Positions 26,767 to 34,576 of a DNA stretch of 58,411 bases are shown here, in pieces. Source of the DNA: Limnohabitans sp. GTDB lineage: Bacteria; Pseudomonadota; Gammaproteobacteria; Burkholderiales; Burkholderiaceae_C. How positions within the stretch are numbered: position 1 is the stretch's first letter; each line of letters begins with the position of its first letter. Where the stretch lies: contig VEQI01000001.1 in the NCBI GenBank assembly GCA_018883305.1, positions 1 to 58,411 on the forward strand, read 5' to 3'. A program made the position numbers and the translations under genes. The notes beneath the pieces were generated by a model. That model ran no database searches, was not told the DNA's origin, and saw only the letters and a program-made list of their open reading frames with translations.

Positions 26767-26790
26767 CTGATGGCGCCATCGCAAAGATTT
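26767..26790. promoter_or_regulatory. Rieske-island box, copy 1 (perfect dyad)
   Basis: CTGATGGCGCCATCGCAAAG holds the perfect 12-bp palindrome GATGGCGCCATC (26769-26780) followed by GCAAAG. It is about 80 bp upstream of the SDR/receptor pair 26868-28635. Closely related boxes occur at 28668 and 39444 and a weaker one at 33249, all in promoter regions of the same gene cluster. It is probably an operator for a shared regulator, with the LysR at 32337-33248 as the first candidate. Confidence 0.55.
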
Positions 26791-26867
26791 GTTTTGTCAG
26801 CCGCGATCGCGTTCCTACACTCCCAACGAATGCTTGCCGCACGGCAAGTGGACCGATGGGAGACTTC

Positions 26868-27617
26868 ATGCGATTGGCGGGCAGGCGAATACTCATCACG
26901 GGGGGTGGTTCCGGCATTGGCCTGGCCACGGCAGAGCGCTTTGTCACTGAAGGCGCTCAAGTGGCCATCCTGGACCGCTCTCCACAGTCCTTGGCACGCG
27001 TGAAAAATGCGCTGCCGGGTGTCGTTGCCCTGGCATGCGACGTCAGCCAGGAGGCCGATGTCCAACAGGCGGTGCCATTGGCTGCAGCACACCTGCAAGG
27101 GCTCGACGGTGTCTGCAATGTGGCGGGCATCGGCACGCGCAAAAGTTTCGACGACACCACCGCCGAGATCATGATGACGGACATTGCCGTCAACCTGATG
27201 GGGCCCTTTCACGTCTCCAAAGCCGCCTTGCCCTTCTTGCGGGCGGCCGGTGGAGGCACCATCGTCAATGTGGCTTCGGGTCTGGCCTTGCGCCCCACGG
27301 AAGGTCGCACTGCCTACGGCGCCTCCAAGGGCGGACTGATCACCATGACCAAGGCCATGGCCATTGACCTGGCCAAAGACCAGATTCGGGTCAACGTGGT
27401 CTGTCCTGGCCTGATCGACACACCGTTGGTGAAGGACGCCAGTCATGGCGCCACCTTCACCCCTGCGCAGTTTGAGAAATTGATGGATCGCCGCATCCTG
27501 CGTCGGATGGGGCAGGCCGAGGAAATTGCCCAAGCCATTTTGTATCTCACCAGTCATGAGTCCTCCTTCGTCACCGCCACCACGCTGGCGGTGGATGGTG
27601 GTGGCTCCATGCACTGA
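26868..27617 (+). CDS. short-chain dehydrogenase/reductase of the Rieske island
   Basis: 250 residues... counted 249 plus stop from ATG 26868, which has GGGAG five bases upstream; ATG 26856 is the alternative. Motifs are TGGGSGIG, VCNVAGIG (NVAG in place of NNAG), NVASG with catalytic Ser, and AYGASKGG with Tyr and Lys. RVNVVCPG and VDGGGS are also present. In oxygenase pathways such enzymes oxidise a hydroxylated product or dihydrodiol. The receptor gene 27649 follows after 31 bases, so the two form a short operon under box copy 1. Confidence 0.9.
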   Translation: MRLAGRRILITGGGSGIGLATAERFVTEGAQVAILDRSPQSLARVKNALPGVVALACDVSQEADVQQAVPLAAAHLQGLDGVCNVAGIGTRKSFDDTTAEIMMTDIAVNLMGPFHVSKAALPFLRAAGGGTIVNVASGLALRPTEGRTAYGASKGGLITMTKAMAIDLAKDQIRVNVVCPGLIDTPLVKDASHGATFTPAQFEKLMDRRILRRMGQAEEIAQAILYLTSHESSFVTATTLAVDGGGSMH

Positions 27618-27648
27618 ACGTTTGAACACCCCACGCTGAGAGGTCTGC

Positions 27649-28635
27649 ATGTGTGCTTTGTCTCGTCGCACCTGGTTGAAAGCCGCGTCCACCACGGCCG
27701 CCTCGGTAGCCGTGCCAGCCGCTGTGTTGGCACAGACCCGATTTCCCACTAAACCCATTCGTCTGATCATTGGTTTTCCGGCGGGTGGCATCACAGACAT
27801 CGTGATGCGCACGGCGGCTGTGGAAGCTGAGAAGAAACTGGGACAAGCGGTGGTGGTGGAAAACCGCCCCGGTGCAGCAGGTGTGCCCGCGTATCTGGCC
27901 ATGAAGGCTGCAGCGCCGGATGGGCATGTGATTGGTGGCGTGAACCCGGCTTTGTGGCGTCAACCCGTGTTTGAAAACGTGGCGTATGACCCCCTCAAGG
28001 ATTTCACCTACATCCTGAACATGGTCGACAACATCTTCGCCGTGGTGGTCGCGGCAGACTCACCGTTCAAAACTTGGGCAGATTTGCTGGCTTATGGTCG
28101 GGCCACGCCGCAAAAAGTGTCGTATGGCGCGCCTCCTGGACTGGGTCAGAGCGCGCACGTCTTCATGGAAGAGGTGACCAGCGTGGAAAAGGTGCAGTGG
28201 CAGCCCATTGGCTACAAGGGCAGCAGCGAGAGTGTCACGGCCTTGCTGGGTGGCCATATCACCTTTGCCGTGGACACAGTGATCAGCACCAGCGCCCATG
28301 TCCGCTCTGGCAAAGCCCGTTACCTGGCGGTGGCATCCAACCAGCGCATGAAGAGCTGGCCCGGTGTGCCCACCATGAAAGACCTGGGTTACCAGATTGC
28401 CATTGACAGCCCCATCGGACTGGGTGGCCCGGCAGGCATTCCTCCAGACGTGGTGCGCGTGCTCCACGACGCCTTCAAGTTTGCCATCGAGCAACCCGCC
28501 TTCATCGCCTTGCTTGACCGCTCCGACCAGTCTCCACGCTACATGGATACGGCCCAATTCAACGAATTTGTCCAGCGATCCACCGTTGAGCAGCGGGCTC
28601 TGCTGATCAAATATGGCATGGACAGCAAGCGGTAA
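27649..28635 (+). CDS. Bug/TctC-family receptor, Rieske-associated subfamily, copy 1
   Basis: 328 residues. The N terminus MCALSRRTWLKAASTTAAS carries a twin-arginine motif (SRRTWLK), so export by Tat is likely. Ligand loops are GFPAGGITD and AAPDGHVI (His in place of the usual Tyr). It shares with the receptors at 34576 and 37700 the string EAEK(K/R)LG after the first loop, a GLGxSAH segment, and TALLGG followed by a DT(V/L)I motif. These shared features mark one subfamily repeated in the island. It follows the SDR by 31 bases. Box copy 2 lies just after its stop. Confidence 0.9.
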   Translation: MCALSRRTWLKAASTTAASVAVPAAVLAQTRFPTKPIRLIIGFPAGGITDIVMRTAAVEAEKKLGQAVVVENRPGAAGVPAYLAMKAAAPDGHVIGGVNPALWRQPVFENVAYDPLKDFTYILNMVDNIFAVVVAADSPFKTWADLLAYGRATPQKVSYGAPPGLGQSAHVFMEEVTSVEKVQWQPIGYKGSSESVTALLGGHITFAVDTVISTSAHVRSGKARYLAVASNQRMKSWPGVPTMKDLGYQIAIDSPIGLGGPAGIPPDVVRVLHDAFKFAIEQPAFIALLDRSDQSPRYMDTAQFNEFVQRSTVEQRALLIKYGMDSKR

Positions 28636-28656
28636 GTGCAGAGATAAGTGCAGCGA
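28633..28656. repeat. tandem 12-bp repeat after the receptor stop
   Basis: Two adjacent 12-base units, TAAGTGCAGAGA and TAAGTGCAGCGA, differ at one base. The first begins with the stop codon of the receptor gene. The repeat ends about 12 bases before box copy 2, in the promoter region of the hemerythrin/oxygenase operon. It may be a direct-repeat binding site or chance. Confidence 0.5.
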
Positions 28657-28667
28657 TCCAAGAATTG

Positions 28668-28691
28668 CTGATGGCATCATCACAAAGTATT
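28668..28691. promoter_or_regulatory. Rieske-island box, copy 2
   Basis: GCTGATGGCATCATCACAAAG aligns with copy 1 at GATGGC.(T/C)ATC.CAAAG; its core is GATGGCATCATC (28670-28681). It lies about 50-60 bp upstream of the hemerythrin gene, the first gene of the reductase/oxygenase operon. Alignment by eye; function inferred from position. Confidence 0.5.
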
Positions 28692-28728
28692 GGTGGATTG
28701 CCAGACGTCCCCCCTCTACAGTTGGCAC

Positions 28729-29166
28729 ATGTTGATGTCTTCTTCCACTGCTTTACCGTCGTCACTGGGAACGGGCCATGCCGGCATCGACCATGACCAC
28801 GAAGAATTGATGGCCCTGTGCCAGTCGCTGCCTCAGACGCTTGACGATGAACTGCCTGCAGCATTTCATGCCTTGCACACGCGGTTTGCCGCCCATTTTG
28901 CCCAAGAGGATGCCTTGATGGCCCAGCAAGACTTCTCCTCTCGTCAGTGTCATCTGGACGAACACGCCGCGGTGCTGCAATCCTTCGAGGACGTTGGCGC
29001 TGCACTGCGGGAAGGCCGGATGGACCCTGCACGCCGCATGGGCGCGGCCCTGATCGACTGGCTCCCCGAGCACATCGACGCCCTGGATCGGCATCTGGCC
29101 AAGTTCATGTTCTATCAACAGACGGGGGGCGCACCCGTGCTGATCCGTCGACCAGGACGCGCATGA
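28729..29166 (+). CDS. hemerythrin-like oxygen/diiron protein coupled to the oxygenase reductase
   Basis: 145 residues from ATG 28729. All seven diiron ligands of bacterial hemerythrins can be placed: His24 (IDHDHEEL), His56 and Glu60 (HFAQE), His75 and His79 (HLDEH), His115 and Asp120 (EHIDALD). It should bind O2 or another small ligand at a non-haem diiron site in the cytoplasm. The stop overlaps the start of the reductase gene (ATGA at 29163-29166), which implies translational coupling and matched amounts. Hemerythrin with an oxygenase reductase is an unusual partnership. It could deliver or buffer O2, sense oxygen, or protect the iron-sulfur proteins. The gene start could be six bases later. 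Confidence 0.85.
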   Translation: MLMSSSTALPSSLGTGHAGIDHDHEELMALCQSLPQTLDDELPAAFHALHTRFAAHFAQEDALMAQQDFSSRQCHLDEHAAVLQSFEDVGAALREGRMDPARRMGAALIDWLPEHIDALDRHLAKFMFYQQTGGAPVLIRRPGRA

Positions 29167-30122
29167 CGCAAGGCATCCTTTCACTGCGCGTGAACGCCAT
29201 CCGTCATGAGGCGCAAGGCATTTTGTCGTTCGAATTCGTCGACCCTTCGAGTCATTCCCTGCCGGCGTTTCAGGCGGGGGCTCACATCGACGTCCATTTA
29301 CCAAATGGGGAAGTTCGATGCTATTCGCTTTGCAACAGCAGTGAGGAAACCCACCGTTACGTGGTGGCCGTGGCACGCGATGCCCATGGCCGAGGTGGCT
29401 CTGCCTACATGCACGACACGCTCAGAGTGGGACACACGCTGCGCATCGGCAGGCCACGTCAACATTTCCCGCTGCGCGAAGACGCCACTCAGACGGTTTT
29501 GATCGCCGGGGGCATCGGCATCACGCCGATCTGGAGCATGGTGCAGCGACTTCAGCAACTGGGGCGTGACTGGTCATTGCATTACGCCACACGCAGCCGT
29601 GCACACGCGGCATTCCTAGCCGAGTTGACGGCTTTGGGGCAGGCACATCCTGGCCGTGTTCATCTGCATTTTGACCAAGAGCAGGGCCTGTTCGATCTCG
29701 CCCCCCTCTTGCGAAACGGTGCCAAGGCTGGCACCCATGTGTACTGCTGTGGCCCCAGACCGATGTTGGCCTCCTTTGAACTGGCCACCTCGGACTGGCC
29801 GCCCGAGCAAGTGCATCTCGAATACTTTCAAGCCCAGGATGTGCCTGCCCTGGTGCAGGGCCTGGAGGTTGAGCTTCATCGCGCCGGCAAGACACTGGTA
29901 GTGGCCGAAGGCCAATCGGTGCTGGACGCCGTGCTGGATGCCGGTGTGGATGTGGCGTTCTCCTGCATGGCGGGCATTTGTGGCTCATGCGAGGTGACCG
30001 TGCTTGCGGGCGAGCCTGATCACCGTGACAGTGTGCTGTCCGAGCAACAAAAGGCCACCAACAAGACCATGATGATTTGCTGCTCCGGGGCCAAGTCAGC
30101 GCGTCTTGTCCTCGACCTGTGA
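29163..30122 (+). CDS. phthalate dioxygenase reductase-like FMN/NAD/2Fe-2S oxidoreductase
   Basis: 319 residues. The order is that of the PDR/VanB class: flavin domain (residues 1-100, RCYSL at 52-56), NAD domain (about 105-225, AGGIGITP near 115-122) and a C-terminal plant-type ferredoxin. The four likely cluster ligands are Cys268, Cys273, Cys276 and Cys306. It takes electrons from NADH through FMN to the ferredoxin and on to a Rieske oxygenase. The start is the ATG at 29163 overlapping the hemerythrin stop. It precedes the oxygenase at 30158 by 35 bases. It is the only reductase in the window although three oxygenases are present, so it may serve all three. Confidence 0.93.
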   Translation: MTQGILSLRVNAIRHEAQGILSFEFVDPSSHSLPAFQAGAHIDVHLPNGEVRCYSLCNSSEETHRYVVAVARDAHGRGGSAYMHDTLRVGHTLRIGRPRQHFPLREDATQTVLIAGGIGITPIWSMVQRLQQLGRDWSLHYATRSRAHAAFLAELTALGQAHPGRVHLHFDQEQGLFDLAPLLRNGAKAGTHVYCCGPRPMLASFELATSDWPPEQVHLEYFQAQDVPALVQGLEVELHRAGKTLVVAEGQSVLDAVLDAGVDVAFSCMAGICGSCEVTVLAGEPDHRDSVLSEQQKATNKTMMICCSGAKSARLVLDL

Positions 30123-30157
30123 GTCGCCCTGAGACCTTATTTCTCTAAGGAATTCCA

Positions 30158-31435
30158 ATGCTTAGCCATGAACAAAACGAGATCCTGACCCGCGTGGGCA
30201 AAGGCACCCCCATGGGCAACACGATGCGCCGCTACTGGCACCCGATCGCCTTGTCCACCGAATTGCCACAACCCGATGGCGACCCCATTCGAGCCAAGTT
30301 GCTGGGCGAGACCTTTGTGGTGTTTCGAGACTCCAACGGCAAAGTGGGGGTGATGGACGAACTGTGTCTGCACCGTGGCGCCTCCATGGCCCTGGGTCGG
30401 GTCGAGGATGGCGGCATTCGCTGCCTCTACCATGGCTGGAAGTTCGACGTCAGCGGCAAGTTGCTGGAAACACCCAATCATGCCGATCCTCGGGTGAAAG
30501 AACGCCTGCATGCCAAAGCCTATCCCGTGCGCGAACAATCCGGGCTGATCTGGACCTACATCGGCCCGAAAGAACACGAACCTGTCTTTCGCGAGTATGC
30601 CTACGACAAGGTCCCCAGCGGCCAACGCATCCTGTTCAAGCTGGTGGTCAAGGCCAACTACTTGCAAATGTGGGAGGGTGGCACCGACAGTTCGCACGTC
30701 AGCATCCTGCACAGCAATGTCACTCGTCCCGGTTGGTTGGCTGAGTCGGGTGGCGCGCCCCCCGTCAATGACATGGTCAACCCCGCCTGGGACGACATGT
30801 CGCCACAGTTGGAAATCGAGAACACGGGGTTTGGCTTCCATTACGTGGGAAAGCGCAAGTCAGCGCAACCGGGGCAGAGCAACATCCGTCTGGTGCCGTT
30901 GTTCATGCCCACGGGACGCATCATCGAATTCCCAGACTTCTACACCACGGTGTTCGACACACCGCTTGATGATGAAACCACGGCCAGCTATCTGATTGAT
31001 GCCAGCGATACCCGCCCACTGAATCTGGAGGATCGACTGACACGCTCGGGCCTGCGTGAAGAGCGGTTCTTTAAAGACAGTCACTTCATGGCGTCTTGGG
31101 ACAACCAGTTCCACCAGGACCGACAAGCCATGCGTGAAAAACGCAGTTGGAGCGGGTTTCATGGGATCACCCAGGAAGACGCCGTGATCTCTACCTCCAT
31201 GGGGCCTATCTACGACCGGACCACCGAACACCTGGTGGCGGCGGACGCGGCCATCGTTCGTCTACGCCAACGCCTGCTGGATTCGGTGCGCTTGTGCGAG
31301 AGCGGGCAGCGGCCCATCGGGGTGGACTTGCATGACCTGACACAGATGCGCGGATTTGACAAAAACATCCAGGAAGACGAGTCCTGGAAACCACATGCCG
31401 CCTACCATCTTGAGCACTATCCGGTGAAAGACTAA
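30158..31435 (+). CDS. Rieske non-haem iron oxygenase, alpha subunit 1 (phthalate type)
   Basis: 425 residues. The Rieske cluster ligands are Cys70, His72, Cys89 and His92 (CLH and CLYHGW). The catalytic domain has Asn167, Glu173, the bridging Asp177, and iron ligands His180 and His185 in DSSHVSILH; the third ligand is probably the Asp of HQDRQAM. This matches the alpha-only phthalate 4,5-dioxygenase/VanA-like branch. An oxygenase would hydroxylate or O-demethylate an aromatic acid using electrons from the reductase encoded just upstream. It follows the reductase by 35 bases and precedes an esterase by 3 bases. The substrate is unknown. Confidence 0.92.
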   Translation: MLSHEQNEILTRVGKGTPMGNTMRRYWHPIALSTELPQPDGDPIRAKLLGETFVVFRDSNGKVGVMDELCLHRGASMALGRVEDGGIRCLYHGWKFDVSGKLLETPNHADPRVKERLHAKAYPVREQSGLIWTYIGPKEHEPVFREYAYDKVPSGQRILFKLVVKANYLQMWEGGTDSSHVSILHSNVTRPGWLAESGGAPPVNDMVNPAWDDMSPQLEIENTGFGFHYVGKRKSAQPGQSNIRLVPLFMPTGRIIEFPDFYTTVFDTPLDDETTASYLIDASDTRPLNLEDRLTRSGLREERFFKDSHFMASWDNQFHQDRQAMREKRSWSGFHGITQEDAVISTSMGPIYDRTTEHLVAADAAIVRLRQRLLDSVRLCESGQRPIGVDLHDLTQMRGFDKNIQEDESWKPHAAYHLEHYPVKD

Positions 31436-31438
31436 GGC

Positions 31439-32323
31439 ATGGCGCCGGTTGAATTTGATGTGGTCACACGCCTCTATCAGAACCGTTTTGACCCCGAGGT
31501 GATGGCCGCCACCGTGGCGCACTGGACGCCACGGGTCGTTGATCGACAGACCGACCGTCTGCCCTGCATCACTGACATGGCCTATGGTGACGATGAACGT
31601 CACCGGCTGGATATTTTCCCCGTCAAAGGTCGTGGTGCGCCGGTGGTGTTGTTCGTCCATGGGGGCGGGTTTGTAGGTGGAGACAAGCGTGTGGCCCCAC
31701 CCTTTTACGCCAATGTGGGCATGTACTTTGCCGCACACGGCATGGTAGGCGCCTGCATGAACTACCGGCGTGCGCCCACCGGTGGGTGGCCGGCAGCGGC
31801 GCAAGATGTGCATGCCGCCGTGCAATGGTTGCTGAACCGCTGTGACTTGTATGGCGGTGACCCTGCCCGATTGGTGGTCGTTGGTCAGTCGGCGGGAGCA
31901 TGCCATGTGGCCACCTGGCTGTTTGACGATGCCTTCAACAGTGACGTGCGTCAGCGTGTGAGCGCCGTCATTCTGATGAGTGGTTTCTACCAGGCGACAG
32001 CGCCACTGAGTCCGGGGCAGAGGGCTTACTTTGGGGACAACGTTGCCCTGTACGAATCGCGGTCTCCACTGACCCATGCGAAGGCGCTGGCGCAGCCTGT
32101 GTTGATCACCCGCGCCGAATTCGATCCGCCGGATCTGCGACGACAGTCGCAGGCGTTGATGTCGGCCATGACCAGCGCTCACCGCACACCGCAGACCCTG
32201 GACTTGGCGGGTCACAACCATGTGTCTCCGCTCATGAGTCTGGGCAGCGACGATGATCAAGTGGGGCTGCTGTTGCGCCGTTTCATTTCACATGCCACAG
32301 CGCCTGCGGCCCAGACGGCCTAG
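31439..32323 (+). CDS. alpha/beta hydrolase (carboxylesterase-like)
   Basis: 294 residues. The oxyanion loop HGGGF is at 74-78 and the nucleophile Ser151 lies in GQSAGA; the likely Asp is in AEFDPP and the His in GHNHV near the C terminus. This fits esterases of the hormone-sensitive-lipase and kynurenine-formamidase-like groups. It starts 3 bases after the oxygenase stop and is surely co-transcribed. It could release an aromatic acid from an ester, or hydrolyse an ester or lactone formed after oxygenation. It ends 13 bases before the convergent LysR gene. Confidence 0.88.
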   Translation: MAPVEFDVVTRLYQNRFDPEVMAATVAHWTPRVVDRQTDRLPCITDMAYGDDERHRLDIFPVKGRGAPVVLFVHGGGFVGGDKRVAPPFYANVGMYFAAHGMVGACMNYRRAPTGGWPAAAQDVHAAVQWLLNRCDLYGGDPARLVVVGQSAGACHVATWLFDDAFNSDVRQRVSAVILMSGFYQATAPLSPGQRAYFGDNVALYESRSPLTHAKALAQPVLITRAEFDPPDLRRQSQALMSAMTSAHRTPQTLDLAGHNHVSPLMSLGSDDDQVGLLLRRFISHATAPAAQTA

Positions 32324-32336
32324 GACACACCACATG

Positions 32337-33248
32337 TCAGGCCAATCGTTGCAAATGCTCTCTTACCAGATCCAGGAAGGCATGCGTGGTCTCCGACAGG
32401 ACGTGGCCTTGGCGTGTATGCACCAGCAGACTGCGCTCTATGGTGGGATCATGCAACTGCTTGGCCACCAGCGAAACCTCATGCGGACTGCCCTTGACCA
32501 GGTAACCGGGAACCACCACCACGCCCAGGCCCTGCGCCACCAAGGCCAGCGCGGTGTGGATGTACATCACCTCATACGCGGGCCAGTAGGTTCGACCCAC
32601 CCGCGCCAGCGCGTCGCTCACGATTTGCTGCACCTGGGTGCCACGTGTCAGGTTGATCAAGGGTACTTCGCGCAAGTCCTCCCAAGTCACACGCTTGCGT
32701 TTGGCCAGGGGCGAATCCTTGGTACACACCACGCACAGATGATCCACCACCAGTGGATGCCGGGTCACCGCCTCGGGTTCGTGCTCAAAAAAACCGATGC
32801 TGAACTCGACATCTTCACTGAGCACACGCTGGATCAGGCTGGAATCGGCCGCGTCGTGAAACAGGATCTTGACCTCAGGGAACCGGCGCTTGAATTCCGC
32901 CAGTACCGTTGGCACCAGTGTGGACGACAGCGCTGGAGCGCAGGTAAACGCCAGTGCGCGCTCCATTTGCTCCGCATGGTCGCGCATGTGAATGCCCAGC
33001 GTGTCCACATTGTTCAGAATGATCTCTACTTGCCGGTAAGCCTCATCTGCCGCTTTGGTGGGTCGCAGGACACGCGGCGTGCGCTCAAACAACTGCACGC
33101 CCAGCTCTTCCTCGAATTGTCGGATGAGCGCACTCATGGCGGATTGGGTCACATGCTGCGCCTCGGCCGCATGCGTGAGATTGCGCAATCGGTAGGCCTC
33201 CACAAAGGCGCGCATCTGGCGCAGGGTGATGTTCAAACGGGCCGGCAT
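32337..33248 (-). CDS. LysR-family transcriptional regulator of the Rieske island
   Basis: 303 residues. The winged helix-turn-helix spans about residues 8-65 (LRQMRAFVEAYRLRNLTHAAEAQHVTQSAMSALIRQFEEELG), and the effector domain includes AFTCAPALSSTLVPTVLAEFKRRFP. It diverges from the second oxygenase (33305) over 56 bases that hold a weak copy of the island box. This is the only regulator gene between 25 and 40 kb, so it is the leading candidate to control the shared boxes. The effector is probably an aromatic acid or pathway intermediate. The ATG at 33248 is the natural family start. Confidence 0.92.
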   Translation of the reverse strand: MPARLNITLRQMRAFVEAYRLRNLTHAAEAQHVTQSAMSALIRQFEEELGVQLFERTPRVLRPTKAADEAYRQVEIILNNVDTLGIHMRDHAEQMERALAFTCAPALSSTLVPTVLAEFKRRFPEVKILFHDAADSSLIQRVLSEDVEFSIGFFEHEPEAVTRHPLVVDHLCVVCTKDSPLAKRKRVTWEDLREVPLINLTRGTQVQQIVSDALARVGRTYWPAYEVMYIHTALALVAQGLGVVVVPGYLVKGSPHEVSLVAKQLHDPTIERSLLVHTRQGHVLSETTHAFLDLVREHLQRLA

Positions 33249-33275
33249 GATTCATTATCACATCGGGATATGCCG
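33249..33275. promoter_or_regulatory. weak Rieske-island box in the LysR/oxygenase divergent promoter
   Basis: Read on the minus strand the segment contains TGTGATAATGAATCA, which aligns with TGTGATGATGCCATCA of copy 2 read the same way. The matching centre is weaker than in copies 1, 2 and 3. An inverted repeat GGCAT...ATGCC (33244-33248 with 33270-33274) frames it. Position in a 56-bp gap between LysR and oxygenase supports an operator role. Confidence 0.4.
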
Positions 33276-33304
33276 CTTGCAGTCCCACACGTCGAGGAGA
33301 AACC

Positions 33305-34576
33305 ATGCTGAATGATGAAGACAATCAGCGCATGTGTCGAGTGGGGGCCAATCAACCCATGGGGCGTTTGCTGCGGCGGCACTGGCTCCCTGTGATGTCG
33401 ACGGATCGCCTGAAGATAGGAGGCGATCCCTTGCCCGTCAGACTGGTGGGCGAAGACTTCGTGGCGTGGCGGGACGACAGCGGTCGCGTCGGCTTGTTTG
33501 ACCAGTCATGTCTGCATCGAAGCGCCTCCATGTCGCTCGCGCGTGCTGAAGGTGATGGACTTCGATGCATTTACCACGGCTGGAAGTTTGCCGTGGATGG
33601 GACCGTACTCGACACACCCAACGTCGCTGACCCGGCCTTTGCGCGTCGTTTAAAAGGCCGAACCCACCCGGTGCGAGAGGCGGGTGGCTTGCTATGGACC
33701 TACTTAGGACCGCCAGACGAGATGCCCGCATTTCCTGATTGGCCTTGGATGTCCTTGCCCGACGCCCAACGCCTGGTGGTGCCTCATGTGCAGGCCTGCA
33801 ATTTCGTGCAGGTGATTGAAGGACTGGTTGACTCTTCTCACCTGGGCGTTTTGCATTCCAACGGCTTGCGTCAGGCCACCCGCAGTGACCTGGGCTTTGC
33901 GCAGAAGGTTCAGTCCATGCAGTTCAACCTGGCACCACGCCTGGAAGCGCAGGACTCGGACTTTGGCTTTTATTACGCTGCCCTGCGTGACAGTCCTGAC
34001 GCCACCACCGTGGAAGCTCGCGTCACCGCCTTCGTGGCCCCTTTCACGGTCCTGAACCCGAACGGCGACATCATGTCCTTGCTGGTGCCCATCGACGACA
34101 CGCACACAGTTTTCTACCACGTGTTCTGGAGCCCCACCGAGCCACTCAATCGCGAGCCTTTGCGCAGTCGCCACCTGGACTTCATCGGACTGACGGATGA
34201 CGCACTGGTGCGATTCGGTCTGACACCGGACACCATGGGCACACCGGGCACGCCATCACCCGCCAACAACTTTCAGCAAGACCGTGTCGCCATGCGCGGG
34301 GGCTTGAGCTTCAGTGGCCTGCCAGGACTGATTGAGGAAGATGTCGCGGTGGCGGTTTCTTCCGGGCCGGTGCGAGACCGAACGCGTGAAGTCCTGTGCG
34401 GCGCGGACGTGGCCATTCGGCGTCTGTATAACGCGTTGCTGCGCGCCCTTGATCAACCGGTGCCCCCCATCGACTACCAGACCATTACCGGCACGCATGC
34501 CCAACTGGACAGCCGCGCTGACTGGCGTGAACTCCTCCCCACCCTGCAAACCTCTACACCGCAAGGAGACCACTGA
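33305..34576 (+). CDS. Rieske non-haem iron oxygenase, alpha subunit 2
   Basis: 423 residues. Rieske ligands are Cys69, His71, Cys88 and His91. In the catalytic domain Asn166, Glu172, Asp176 and iron ligands His179 and His184 (DSSHLGVLH) can be placed, with the Asp of QQDRVAM as probable third ligand. It resembles the 30158 oxygenase closely (SCLHRSASMSLAR and IYHGWKF versus LCLHRGASMALGR and LYHGWKF). A GTCGAGGAG ribosome site precedes the ATG. Its stop overlaps the start of the receptor 34576 (TGATG). No reductase follows, so electrons must come from the product of 29163 or from elsewhere. Confidence 0.91.
   Translation: MLNDEDNQRMCRVGANQPMGRLLRRHWLPVMSTDRLKIGGDPLPVRLVGEDFVAWRDDSGRVGLFDQSCLHRSASMSLARAEGDGLRCIYHGWKFAVDGTVLDTPNVADPAFARRLKGRTHPVREAGGLLWTYLGPPDEMPAFPDWPWMSLPDAQRLVVPHVQACNFVQVIEGLVDSSHLGVLHSNGLRQATRSDLGFAQKVQSMQFNLAPRLEAQDSDFGFYYAALRDSPDATTVEARVTAFVAPFTVLNPNGDIMSLLVPIDDTHTVFYHVFWSPTEPLNREPLRSRHLDFIGLTDDALVRFGLTPDTMGTPGTPSPANNFQQDRVAMRGGLSFSGLPGLIEEDVAVAVSSGPVRDRTREVLCGADVAIRRLYNALLRALDQPVPPIDYQTITGTHAQLDSRADWRELLPTLQTSTPQGDH

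Noticed and set aside
26505..27902. 465-codon open frame on the minus strand across the PrpD end, SDR and receptor start
   Set aside because: It is antisense to three well-supported genes and lacks family motifs.
31262..32260. 332-codon minus-strand frame opposite the esterase
   Set aside because: The esterase on the plus strand has a full catalytic triad; the antisense product is low complexity.
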